A DNA stretch of 64,000 bases from UBA2357 sp046295975. Its GTDB lineage: Bacteria > Pseudomonadota > Gammaproteobacteria > Burkholderiales > Rhodocyclaceae. The stretch's first letter is position 1, and each line of letters begins with the position of its first letter. The DNA lies in assembly GCA_046295975.1 (NCBI GenBank), contig JBKBMG010000006.1, positions 1 through 64,000 of the forward strand, in the 5' to 3' direction. Below are positions 1 to 9,408 of this stretch, in pieces. The notes below the pieces were generated by a model that worked only from the letters and a program-made list of their open reading frames with translations, had not been told where the DNA came from and ran no database searches. The position numbers and the translations under genes are program-made.

Positions 1-154
1 GCTCGCCGATCAAGGCCTGGCAGTCCACGTCCGGGGTGTCCGCCTTCAAGCCCACCCGGAATTCGTAGAGCGCACTCATCGCCTCCTCGCCTTCCACGCT
101 CACCGCCCACAGGGCGCTACCTAAAGGAGTATGGGCGATCAGGGCGCGATTCAT
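1..154 (-). CDS. vgrG: Type VI secretion tip protein VgrG (TssI), N-terminal fragment
   Basis: This is the first 51 codons of a gene that leaves the window at its left edge. The reading begins MNRALIAHTPLG and continues with SALYEFRVGLKADTPDVD. This is the usual VgrG/Rhs N-terminal pattern of an N-terminal strand, a 'GxExxSxLYEFxVxL' block and a short acidic linker before 'ALIG'. VgrG trimers form the puncturing tip of the type VI secretion tube. A GGAG Shine-Dalgarno lies about 9 bases before the ATG. Only the beginning is present, so any effector domain or neighbouring tss genes cannot be judged. The identification rests on a short stretch and is fairly but not fully secure. Confidence 0.6.
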   Translation of the reverse strand, partial: MNRALIAHTPLGSALWAVSVEGEEAMSALYEFRVGLKADTPDVDCQALIGE

Positions 155-583
155 GGACAAGGGCTCCAGGGCAGGATTGTGAGATGGCGAAATCATAGTG
201 TCTGCTATGAGAAACGCAAGCGTGAAGTTTGAATGAATATGGCGAACGTTTGCAACAACTTGTATCTGGAATGGCGGATGAGTCGCCAGGATGTTCGCGC
301 GCTGCCGCCGGCGAGGAAACCGGTGAGAGTCGAGTTCGTTCGTGAAATCCGTAGCTTGCGGTGCTGGTCAGGTTGCGGGATGCTGACGGTGTCTGTGGGG
401 GGGGGGCGTGACGGGGGCGCCCGGGGCTGTGGGCCGCGGTGCACCGAAGCGGGTTCCATCGTGCTTCCACGCACCGACGGGTGCAGCCGGCGGCAGTCGT
501 CTTCACGACTTTGGAACATCAAGAACAGCATCAGAACAACGAGGTGCGCACACCGATGCGCGCACGACGGAGAGGAGATACTC
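155..583. other. Divergent intergenic region between vgrG and the chemoreceptor gene
   Basis: About 430 bases without a convincing gene. It separates the two divergent genes and must carry both promoters. The region near 225-260 is relatively AT-rich. A run of ten G residues sits at 397-406, and GC-rich sequence follows. Plus-strand reading through part of this stretch is open but has no typical start or protein-like composition. Confidence 0.5.
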
Positions 584-2642
<2,059 letters not shown>

Positions 2643-2845
2643 TGCGCCGGGGCCGATTCTAGTCACACCCGGGCGGCAGCGTTAGCCGTTTTTGGCAAGG
2701 CGTGGGCGCCAGGCAACAGACCGCAATGGTGTGGCCAGCGACCCTGGTCATGGGCGGGCCGGCGTGAGAGCATCGAACGCATGGCTTCGCAGAATGACCT
2801 CTCTTCATGCTCCCAGGGGCGACCGCCAGCCGCAAGGCGCGCGGC

Positions 2846-4615
2846 GTGACTGCCATGCTCGCGCGGCTGATCCGTTCCGACGATCCGGCTGCCCTGCAGG
2901 GCGGGTTGGCATGGCTCTACGGATTCGTCCGGCCGCGGCGTGCGGCCATCGCCGGCCTGCTGGCGTTGTCGCTGATCGCCTCGGCGCTGGTGTTGTTGCA
3001 ACCGTGGTTGACCAAGATGTTGATCGACGACGGTTTGCTGGCCGGCGACTATCCGCGGCTGGTCGCCATCGCCGCGGCAATGATGGTGGCCGGCGTACTC
3101 GGTACGGCACTTGCCGGCCTCAACCGCTATCTCCATACCCGGCTATCCGGCGACGTCTTGTTCGCCTTGCGTGGCGACGTGTATGCCCATTTGCAGCGGC
3201 TCTCGCCCGCGTTCTACGCCGAACGGCGCACTGGCGACCTGTTGGCGAGGCTGGACGGCGACGTCGCCGAGATTCAGCGCTTTGCGCTGGACAGCCTGTT
3301 CGCGGCGGTCAGCAGTGTGGTGGGACTGGTCGGCGCGATCGCGCTCATGCTCGCCCTGTCGTGGCAGCTTTCCCTGCTGGTGTTGCTGCTGATTCCGCTC
3401 GAAGCCATCTGGTTGCACTGGATGCGGGGCAAGGTCGCCGACCATGCCCGCAGGGTCCGAGAACGCGCGGCCGATGTTTCCAGCTTTCTGGTCGAGACCC
3501 TGCCGGCGATGAAGTTCATCCAGGCGAGCGGGCAGGAGCGGCGCGAGGCGCAGCGCCTGGACGCGTTCAACCGCCGCTACCTCGGTGACTTGTTGCGGCT
3601 GCAGGTGGTGGAGTTCTTCACCCATGCGGTGCCGGGCACGCTCACGTCGCTTACCCGCGCTGCGGCGTTCCTGATAGGCGGATGGTGGGTGATCCAGGGG
3701 CAGTGGCAAGTGGGGTCGCTGATCGCGTTTTCCACCTATCTCGGCATGGCGGTCGGTCCGGTCAACAGCCTGTTGGGGCTGTACGTCGCGATTCAACGCA
3801 TGAGCGTCAGCCTGCTCAGGGTCGGGGAACTGCGACGCGCCCCGCTCGGAACGCCGCTGCCGGCGGTGCCGAGGCCGCTGTCACGGCCGCTCCGGGGCGA
3901 GATCGTGCTGGAGGCGGTCGGTTTCGTCCACGTGGGTGCCGCTGCGCCGGTGCTGGACGGTGCAGATGCGATTTTCCCCGCGGGCGCGAAGATTGCGCTG
4001 GCGGGTGCGTCGGGCGCGGGGAAGAGCACCCTCATCGATCTGGTGCTGCGCTACTTCGACCCTGATTCCGGGCGAATCCTGTTCGACGGTGTTGATCTGA
4101 GAGAACTCGATCCGACCGCCCTGCGGCGAGCGGTGGCGCTGGTGAGCCAGGATATCGTGCTGTTTCGCGGCCCGGTCGCGGAGAACGTGCGCTATGCGGT
4201 GCCCGAGGCCAGTGACGAGGCCGTGCGCGCGGCGCTCGAGCGTGCCAGCCTCGGTGATTGGCTGGCAGCGTTGCCGGAGGGCATGGCCACCGTGCTGGGC
4301 GAGCGCGGCCAGCGTCTGTCGGGGGGGCAGAAGCAGCGCATCGCCATCGCCCGCGCGCTGCTGCAGGATCCGGCGGTGCTGATTCTGGACGAAGCCACCT
4401 CGGCGGTGGATGAGGAAACCGAGGCCAGGGTGATCGCATCGGTGGATCGCCTTTTCGCCGGCCGGACCCGCGTGCTGATCAGCCATCGACGCAGCACGCT
4501 TGCCGGCTGCGACGTGTATCTGCGCCTGGAGGGCGGGCGCATCGTCCGCGAAGCGGGGGCGCCCGGTGTGGCGGGGAACGACGACGGAGCAACCGACGAT
4601 GCGAACCGGGACTGA
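2846..4615 (+). CDS. qhpF: ABC transporter QhpF, exporter for the amine dehydrogenase gamma subunit
   Basis: Half-size ABC exporter fused in the order membrane domain then ATPase (589 residues). Six hydrophobic segments occupy roughly residues 35-300. The nucleotide-binding domain has Walker A GASGAGKST (Lys393), the signature LSGGQKQR (491-498), Walker B VLILDEATS (Asp515) and the H-loop ISHR. In Paracoccus, QhpF is needed for QHNDH biogenesis and is thought to move the crosslinked QhpC polypeptide to the periplasm. The assignment here rests on the neighbours: the qhpE start overlaps its stop and qhpG follows. The start is uncertain. GTG 2846 has AAGG at a good distance; ATG 2855 and ATG 2807 are also possible. 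Confidence 0.85.
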   Translation: MTAMLARLIRSDDPAALQGGLAWLYGFVRPRRAAIAGLLALSLIASALVLLQPWLTKMLIDDGLLAGDYPRLVAIAAAMMVAGVLGTALAGLNRYLHTRLSGDVLFALRGDVYAHLQRLSPAFYAERRTGDLLARLDGDVAEIQRFALDSLFAAVSSVVGLVGAIALMLALSWQLSLLVLLLIPLEAIWLHWMRGKVADHARRVRERAADVSSFLVETLPAMKFIQASGQERREAQRLDAFNRRYLGDLLRLQVVEFFTHAVPGTLTSLTRAAAFLIGGWWVIQGQWQVGSLIAFSTYLGMAVGPVNSLLGLYVAIQRMSVSLLRVGELRRAPLGTPLPAVPRPLSRPLRGEIVLEAVGFVHVGAAAPVLDGADAIFPAGAKIALAGASGAGKSTLIDLVLRYFDPDSGRILFDGVDLRELDPTALRRAVALVSQDIVLFRGPVAENVRYAVPEASDEAVRAALERASLGDWLAALPEGMATVLGERGQRLSGGQKQRIAIARALLQDPAVLILDEATSAVDEETEARVIASVDRLFAGRTRVLISHRRSTLAGCDVYLRLEGGRIVREAGAPGVAGNDDGATDDANRD

Positions 4616-5600
4616 ACGGCGTCCACCAACCGTCCTGCGGGTGGGGGTGGTCGATAGCGGCGTGGGTGACGTGCACGCACAACGCGTGCTTGCGGCTGCG
4701 GCTTTCCAGTGGTCCGAGGGCAGTGGCGGCGCTGCCCGCCCGTGGCTGACGGCGCGCGTATGGCGGTCCCCGGGCGGGCACGGCGGTCCCCAGGCCGGGC
4801 CCGGCAAGCAGGATGGAGGCACGACCGGCACGGGCGCCGGGCCGCGGCGTGACGTGGCGGCGGATGCGCGTGCTGGACTGCTCGCGATTGCCGGTGACGA
4901 ACTGGGCCATGGCGATGCGGTGATCGGCGCGATCTCCTCGCTGGTGCCGGACGCCCGGTTGCTGGTGGCCAAGGTGTTCTTCGGCCGCTTCACCACGTCT
5001 GCGGCGCAGGTCGCCGCGGCGATCGACTGGTTGGTCTCGGAGCAGGCTGACGTCATCAATCTCAGCCTCGGCCTGCGCGACCACCGTGAAGTGCTGGCGC
5101 AAGCCTGTGCCCGGGCCCAGGCGGCGGGTGTGGTGTTGTGTGCAGCCAGTCCGGCGCGCGGGGCGCCAGTCTATCCCGCCGCGTATCCCGGGGTATTGCG
5201 CATGACGGGCGACGCGCGTTGTGCACGTGAAGAGCTGTCCTGGCTGGCGACGGCCCAGGCCGACTTCGGTGGTCATGTTCAGCCGCCGCCGCGCGCACGC
5301 GCCGGGGCCGGCGCAAGCATGGGCTGCGCGCACCTGTGTGGGCACGTCCTGCGGCTGCTGGCGGCCGGGAGTGAGCGCTCGGTAGCGGCAGTTGCGGCGC
5401 AACTTGCCGCAGTAGCGCGCTATCGCGGGCCGGAGCGGCGCATGGCCGGCGCGCAGAGCGAGGTTTCCTTGGGTGAGTCGGGGCGTGTCGAAGCCGCGGC
5501 GCCAGGGGTGGGGCCAGCGGTCGATGAGTCGGGGGCGCAGGCCGCCGTGCGCGCGGCGAGGCGCGATCCGGATGGGGAGGGAACGGATGCTGGAGCGTGA
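4599..5600 (+). CDS. qhpE: Subtilisin-like serine protease QhpE, leader peptidase for QhpC
   Basis: S8-family protease of 333 residues with no signal peptide, so it should act in the cytoplasm. The triad is visible: Asp19 in VGVVDSGVG, His104 in GHGDAV and Ser240 in GASMGCAH. The usual oxyanion Asn in 'AAGN' is replaced (A182-A-S-P185). A Gly-rich insert lies between Asp and His, and the C-terminal tail after residue 275 is Ala/Gly-rich and probably disordered. QhpE of Paracoccus removes the 28-residue leader of the gamma subunit after QhpD has crosslinked it. The gene overlaps qhpF by 17 bases and qhpG by 14, indicating one operon. ATG 4599 has GGAG 9 bases upstream. Confidence 0.85.
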   Translation: MRTGTERRPPTVLRVGVVDSGVGDVHAQRVLAAAAFQWSEGSGGAARPWLTARVWRSPGGHGGPQAGPGKQDGGTTGTGAGPRRDVAADARAGLLAIAGDELGHGDAVIGAISSLVPDARLLVAKVFFGRFTTSAAQVAAAIDWLVSEQADVINLSLGLRDHREVLAQACARAQAAGVVLCAASPARGAPVYPAAYPGVLRMTGDARCAREELSWLATAQADFGGHVQPPPRARAGAGASMGCAHLCGHVLRLLAAGSERSVAAVAAQLAAVARYRGPERRMAGAQSEVSLGESGRVEAAAPGVGPAVDESGAQAAVRAARRDPDGEGTDAGA

Positions 5601-6930
5601 GGTGTTGGTACTGGGCGGCGGGCCGGCCGGTGCGGCCTGTGCGATTGGCCTGCGGCGCTTGGGGCACGCGGTGACGGTGGTCGACGAGGCGCGGCGCTTT
5701 CGCGCGGTGGAGGGGGTGTCCGAGCGGGTGCTGGACGGTTTGCGGCAGGCTGGCTTCCGTCATGCGCTGCAGGCGGTGGCCGAGCCTTCCGCGCGGACCG
5801 TGACCTGGAACGGTGAGCGCAGCGCGGCCAACACCGAGCGACTGGTGGACCGGGCGCGCTTCGATGCCCTGTTGCGCAAGGATCTCGCCGAGGCGGGGGT
5901 GGAATGCGTGGACGCCCGGGTATTGCGCTGCGGGCGTCAGGGCGGGGCGCATTTCGTCGAACTGGCTGGGGAAGGCGGGCGCGTCGGGATGCGCGCAGTG
6001 TTCCTGGTGGAGGCGCGCGGGCGTTCGGCGCCATATGGCACAGGGGGGCGGGTGCGTGGCGCCGAGACGGTGTCGCTGCTGCAGTACTGGCAGGGGCCGG
6101 CATTGACCGCGCAGTCGGCCGTGGAGAGTTTCGAGGACGGCTGGGCCTGGCTGGCGGCCATGCCCGACGGTATGCGCTACTTGCAGCTGACGCTGGATGT
6201 CGCGAGCACGCGCCTGCCCGACAAGGCCGCCCTCGCTGGATTCTGCACGTCGCGCCTGCGCGCCCTGGAGGCGGCGGCGCCGTTTCTTGCCGATGCCCTG
6301 CCCGTGGGGCAGCCGCAGGCACGCAGCAGTACGCCGGTATGCGCGCAGGAACTGGCCGGAATGGATTGGCTGCGCGTGGGTGACGCCGCGATGGCAGTCG
6401 ATCCCTTGTCCGGCAACGGCATCTTCCAGGCCTTGTCGTCTGCGCTGCAGGCGCCGGCGGTGATCAATACGCTGCTCAGGCGGCCGGAGGATGCGGATCA
6501 GGCCATCGCCTTTCACCATGCCCGGGTGGCGCACCTGTTCCTGCGCTTCGCCCGCATCGGGCGTGATTTCTATGCCGGCGAACGACGCTGGGCCCAGCAG
6601 CCGTTCTGGCAGTCGCGCGCCGTTTGGCCAGATGCGCTGCCGGTGCACGGCGAGACGCGGCCGGAGGCTGTGCGCATCGAGCGGCGGCCGGTGGTGAGTT
6701 GGGGGTATATCGAGATGGCGGAGGTGGTCGTCACCCCCGACCAGCCGCTTGGCGTGTGGCAGGTGGATGGCGTGGAGGTCGCGCCGGTGCTGCGGGCGCT
6801 GCGGACGCGGCAGGCGAGTGCCACGGATGAGGGGGCGAGGGTGGCGGCGGAGGCCACGCCGCCGCCCGGCCTGCCGGCTGAGCGCGTGGCCGCGCTGGCG
6901 GCCTGGATGCGTGCGCGGAACTGGTTGTAA
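5587..6930 (+). CDS. qhpG: FAD-dependent monooxygenase QhpG
   Basis: Flavoprotein of 447 residues of the tryptophan-halogenase/p-hydroxybenzoate-hydroxylase fold. The N-terminal dinucleotide motif is VLGGGPAGAACAIGL, and the second FAD motif is GDAAMAVDPLSGNGIFQAL in the middle of the protein. QhpG in Paracoccus hydroxylates the QhpC tryptophan that becomes the quinone cofactor. The start at ATG 5587 has a GGGAGGGAA ribosome-binding site and overlaps the end of qhpE. The gene ends 24 bases from the stop codon of the convergent regulator, so qhpF-qhpE-qhpG form a three-gene unit. The family assignment is firm; the specific role is inferred from the company it keeps. Confidence 0.87.
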   Translation: MLEREVLVLGGGPAGAACAIGLRRLGHAVTVVDEARRFRAVEGVSERVLDGLRQAGFRHALQAVAEPSARTVTWNGERSAANTERLVDRARFDALLRKDLAEAGVECVDARVLRCGRQGGAHFVELAGEGGRVGMRAVFLVEARGRSAPYGTGGRVRGAETVSLLQYWQGPALTAQSAVESFEDGWAWLAAMPDGMRYLQLTLDVASTRLPDKAALAGFCTSRLRALEAAAPFLADALPVGQPQARSSTPVCAQELAGMDWLRVGDAAMAVDPLSGNGIFQALSSALQAPAVINTLLRRPEDADQAIAFHHARVAHLFLRFARIGRDFYAGERRWAQQPFWQSRAVWPDALPVHGETRPEAVRIERRPVVSWGYIEMAEVVVTPDQPLGVWQVDGVEVAPVLRALRTRQASATDEGARVAAEATPPPGLPAERVAALAAWMRARNWL

Positions 6931-6954
6931 AGCCTGCGGGCGGTGGCTCGGCGC

Positions 6955-7950
6955 TCACGCGTGTGTGCGGGTGGCTCGCTTGAGCGTGTCCGAAGGGAGT
7001 TCGTCGAACATCGTCTTGTAGTCCGCGGCGAAGTGCGACAAATGCCAGAACCCCCAGTGCGCGGCGATGTCGGCCACCGTGTCGCGGCTCGGGTCGGCGC
7101 GCTTGAGGTCGCGTCGCACGCCGTTCAGGCGCATGGCACGCAGGAATTTCACCGGATTGAGGTCGAGCACGTCCTGGAAGCTGTACTGCAGCGTGCGCCG
7201 CGACACGCGCAACTCCACGCACAAATCGGCCACGCTGATCGGTTCGTCGATGTGTTCGCGCATGTATTCCCGTGCGCGCTCGACCACCAACTGACGCGTG
7301 CGACAGGAAGGCGTGGCGCGCGGCTCTGCCGCGGGCGACCGGACGGTGTCCACCACCGCGCCGAATACTGCTTGTTCGAGCGCGCGGCACATCTGGGGGT
7401 GGCGCAGCAGGTCGGGCGTGGCCCGCAGGCTGGCCAGCACCGTGGCGAGAAAGTCGCGCAGGCGCGCGACCTGCGCGGGCGCGGCAGGCACGATCCGGCG
7501 GCCCTGCAGTTCGGTTTCAATGTCGAGGTGGTCGACCTGCAGCGCGTAGTCGTTGAGTGCCGCGGCGTCGGCCGTGAGGGCGAGGATCTCGTGCAGCCGC
7601 GGGGTGCGGAAGTCGAGGTCGTCGCCGCCCTTGAGCGTGATGATGGAGTCCAGATCGAACAGCTCACCGCAAAACCAGCCGGCGCCGTCGATCGCCACCG
7701 GTACCGCGAGCGTGCGCGAGCCGTGCCAGGGCTGGCCGGACTCGTGAATCGCCTGATTGGCGCGTTCGCGGAATATCTGCACGCTGCCGAACCAGTATTC
7801 CTCGAAGCAGCCGTCGAAGCGACCCGCAGACAATTGGTCGTAGCGCTGGCCCCAGCCCTCCAGACAGGCTGCATGCTCGTCGACGTCGTGGGTGTGGAGC
7901 AGGCCCCGTGGGGCGTGGGCGGGGGGCTGGCCGGAATCGAGCCGGTTCAT
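6955..7950 (-). CDS. qhpR: AraC-family transcriptional regulator QhpR
   Basis: Regulator of 331 residues. The C-terminal third carries the double helix-turn-helix of AraC proteins (EPISVADLCVELRVSRRTLQ, then a second helix pair containing DIAAHWGFWHLSHFAADYK). The N-terminal part resembles the EutR-type sensor region found in amine-use regulators. The start at ATG 7950 is chosen because GAGG lies 7 bases upstream; in-frame ATGs farther upstream lack this. It is convergent with qhpG and lies between the two halves of the qhp locus. By analogy with Paracoccus QhpR it should activate the qhp genes in response to aliphatic amine. Its operator cannot be pinned down here. Confidence 0.85.
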   Translation of the reverse strand: MNRLDSGQPPAHAPRGLLHTHDVDEHAACLEGWGQRYDQLSAGRFDGCFEEYWFGSVQIFRERANQAIHESGQPWHGSRTLAVPVAIDGAGWFCGELFDLDSIITLKGGDDLDFRTPRLHEILALTADAAALNDYALQVDHLDIETELQGRRIVPAAPAQVARLRDFLATVLASLRATPDLLRHPQMCRALEQAVFGAVVDTVRSPAAEPRATPSCRTRQLVVERAREYMREHIDEPISVADLCVELRVSRRTLQYSFQDVLDLNPVKFLRAMRLNGVRRDLKRADPSRDTVADIAAHWGFWHLSHFAADYKTMFDELPSDTLKRATRTHA

Positions 7951-8353
7951 CGCGTAACCTCGTACGTTCGGACGTGGGGGGTGTCTGCCGAGCGTGAGCA
8001 GGTTGCGTGCCAACGTGGTGCCAGCCCCGTGGCGGTTATTGCGGCGGTGCAATACCGGCAGACGGGGCAGCGGGTGGTGCGATGAGGGCGAGCGATCGCG
8101 GTGCGTGGCGCTGCGATGGTGGTTCGAACTGGTGCGTGGGCGGCGCGCGCGGAGAAGTGGTGGCGGTGGCGAGGGGCGGGCGTGCGGTTCGCTTGGGTGG
8201 GCGTGCGGTTCGTTTGGGTGGGCGTGCGGTTCGCACGGGCGAGCGCCCGCAGCGTGGCGGACGCGAGGGTACAGGCGTTCATTTCCGGTTTGTCTCCGAA
8301 CGGAAATCGGTCGTTGTCTTTTTTGTTTTTTTATCCTAACCCCGCCGCCACGC
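7951..8353. other. Intergenic region with short tandem repeat
   Basis: About 400 bases without a credible gene between qhpR and the DUF5610 gene. It should contain the qhpR promoter. The middle is strongly G-biased on the plus strand and carries the 21-bp repeats at 8178-8240. The right end is a T-rich stretch (about 8317-8334) just past the DUF5610 stop codon, without a clear hairpin. Confidence 0.5.
8178..8240. repeat. Three tandem copies of a 21-bp unit
   Basis: The unit GGGCGTGCGGTTCGCTTGGGT occurs at 8178-8198, again at 8199-8219 with one change (C to T), and at 8220-8240 with a divergent end (ACGGGC). The array is not inside a gene. It is too short, and lacks spacers, to be a CRISPR. 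It may be simple slippage expansion or a set of binding sites. Confidence 0.85.
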
Positions 8354-8875
8354 CTACGCCACCCCGGCGTCCGTCTCTTTCGCCGGCAGCTTGCCCGCGA
8401 GGAAATCGTCCAGCCCCTTGTGCACCAGCTCCCAGGTTTTCATGATGCCGCTCTCGACGTCGCCGCCAAGAACGCCCAGGCCGTCCAGGATGTCCCGTGC
8501 CTCGTTGAAGCCTTGCTCGAAGCCGCCGCGGATCAGGTCCACGAAGTCGCGTGCGACTTGCTCTGGGTCGTCGCCCGGGCGCTGGGCGGCGTAGGCGTCG
8601 AAGAACCCGGTCGAAAAGCCTAGGATGCGTGCGGCGGTGGCTTCGGCGCTGGTGTCTTCGTTGGCGGCGGCGCGCTGCAGCGCATCGGGGCCGAACTCCG
8701 GCGCGAGCAAGTCGTTGATCCGGTCGATGGCGGTGCGGAAGAGCAGCGCCTGGGCGTCGTTGCCACTGCGGATGGAGACTTCCAGCGACGCTTCGAGGAT
8801 GCGCGCGTTGAGCGCATCGCGCGGGGACATCTCGCTGGTCTGAGGGCGTTCGGCGACGCTGTCTGCGCGCGCCAC
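8354..8875 (-). CDS. DUF5610 domain-containing protein
   Basis: Soluble, acidic, helix-rich protein of about 173 residues. It matches the DUF5610 pattern through most of its length: SPRDALNARILEASLEVSI near residue 17, then a central FSTGFFDAYAAQ block and the closing GFNEARDILDGLGVL...KTWELVHKGLDDFL block. No function is established for this family. The GTG at 8875 opens the frame, but ATG at 8830 is also possible. A good ATG with AGGG upstream sits at 8933 in a neighbouring frame and would join if one base were gained or lost near 8870, so a sequencing slip at the 5' end is possible. There is no obvious functional tie to the qhp genes on either side. Confidence 0.7.
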   Translation of the reverse strand: MARADSVAERPQTSEMSPRDALNARILEASLEVSIRSGNDAQALLFRTAIDRINDLLAPEFGPDALQRAAANEDTSAEATAARILGFSTGFFDAYAAQRPGDDPEQVARDFVDLIRGGFEQGFNEARDILDGLGVLGGDVESGIMKTWELVHKGLDDFLAGKLPAKETDAGVA

Positions 8876-9408
8876 GGGCGAGGCGGTGGTTGCGATTGGG
8901 TGCGGATGGGGACTGGATGGGTGGGGTAGTCATGATGCGTGTTTCCCTGGTGAGTGGTCGCAAGCAAGGGTGAACGGGGAGCGGGATACGGTGCAACGGC
9001 GCCCGGGGCGTTGCCGGGATGGGGTGGTTTGCGGGTTGCCGCTCGCCGCCTGCCGCCTGGTTTCACGACCAGACCGCAGCGCGCACTTTGCTCCGCTCGG
9101 TGCGCGTTGTTGGCTGCTGTTTCCAGTCTGGCAAAGCGGCGACCGTTTTTCCAGCTCGCAGCGGGCCGTTACGGCCGGCGGGCTGGTGTGCTTTGGCGCG
9201 CAAAGCGCGCGATTTCAAGGGATTGCCGGTTTGGGCTACCGGCTGCGCCGGGGCGGCTCCTACTATGTGCTCGACGCCGATGCTTTGATTCAAGTCAATA
9301 GAGTCAGTTGGCGCAAGACCCCCGGGGCCAAGCCCTTGGGGATGACGGTGCGTAGCGGACGTCGCGCGGTGTGTGCCGGGCGGCGCCGACGAACAAAGGA
9401 GCTTGCCC
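8876..9408. other. Upstream region of the qhpADCB operon
   Basis: About 530 bases with no credible gene. It holds the 5' side of the DUF5610 gene and the control region of qhpA. Visible elements are a GCGCGC-AAA-GCGCGC inverted repeat at 9196-9210 and an FNR/Anr-like palindrome at 9285-9298. No confident -35/-10 pair could be chosen. A QhpR operator is expected here but no repeated motif stands out. Confidence 0.5.
9285..9298 (+). promoter_or_regulatory. FNR/Anr/Dnr-like box upstream of qhpA
   Basis: TTGATTCAAGTCAA matches the Crp/FNR consensus TTGAT-N4-ATCAA at nine of ten defined positions. It lies about 110 bases before the qhpA start, compatible with activation from around -41 if transcription begins near 9333. 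Single sites of this quality also occur by chance, so regulation by oxygen or nitrogen oxides is only a suggestion. Confidence 0.35.
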
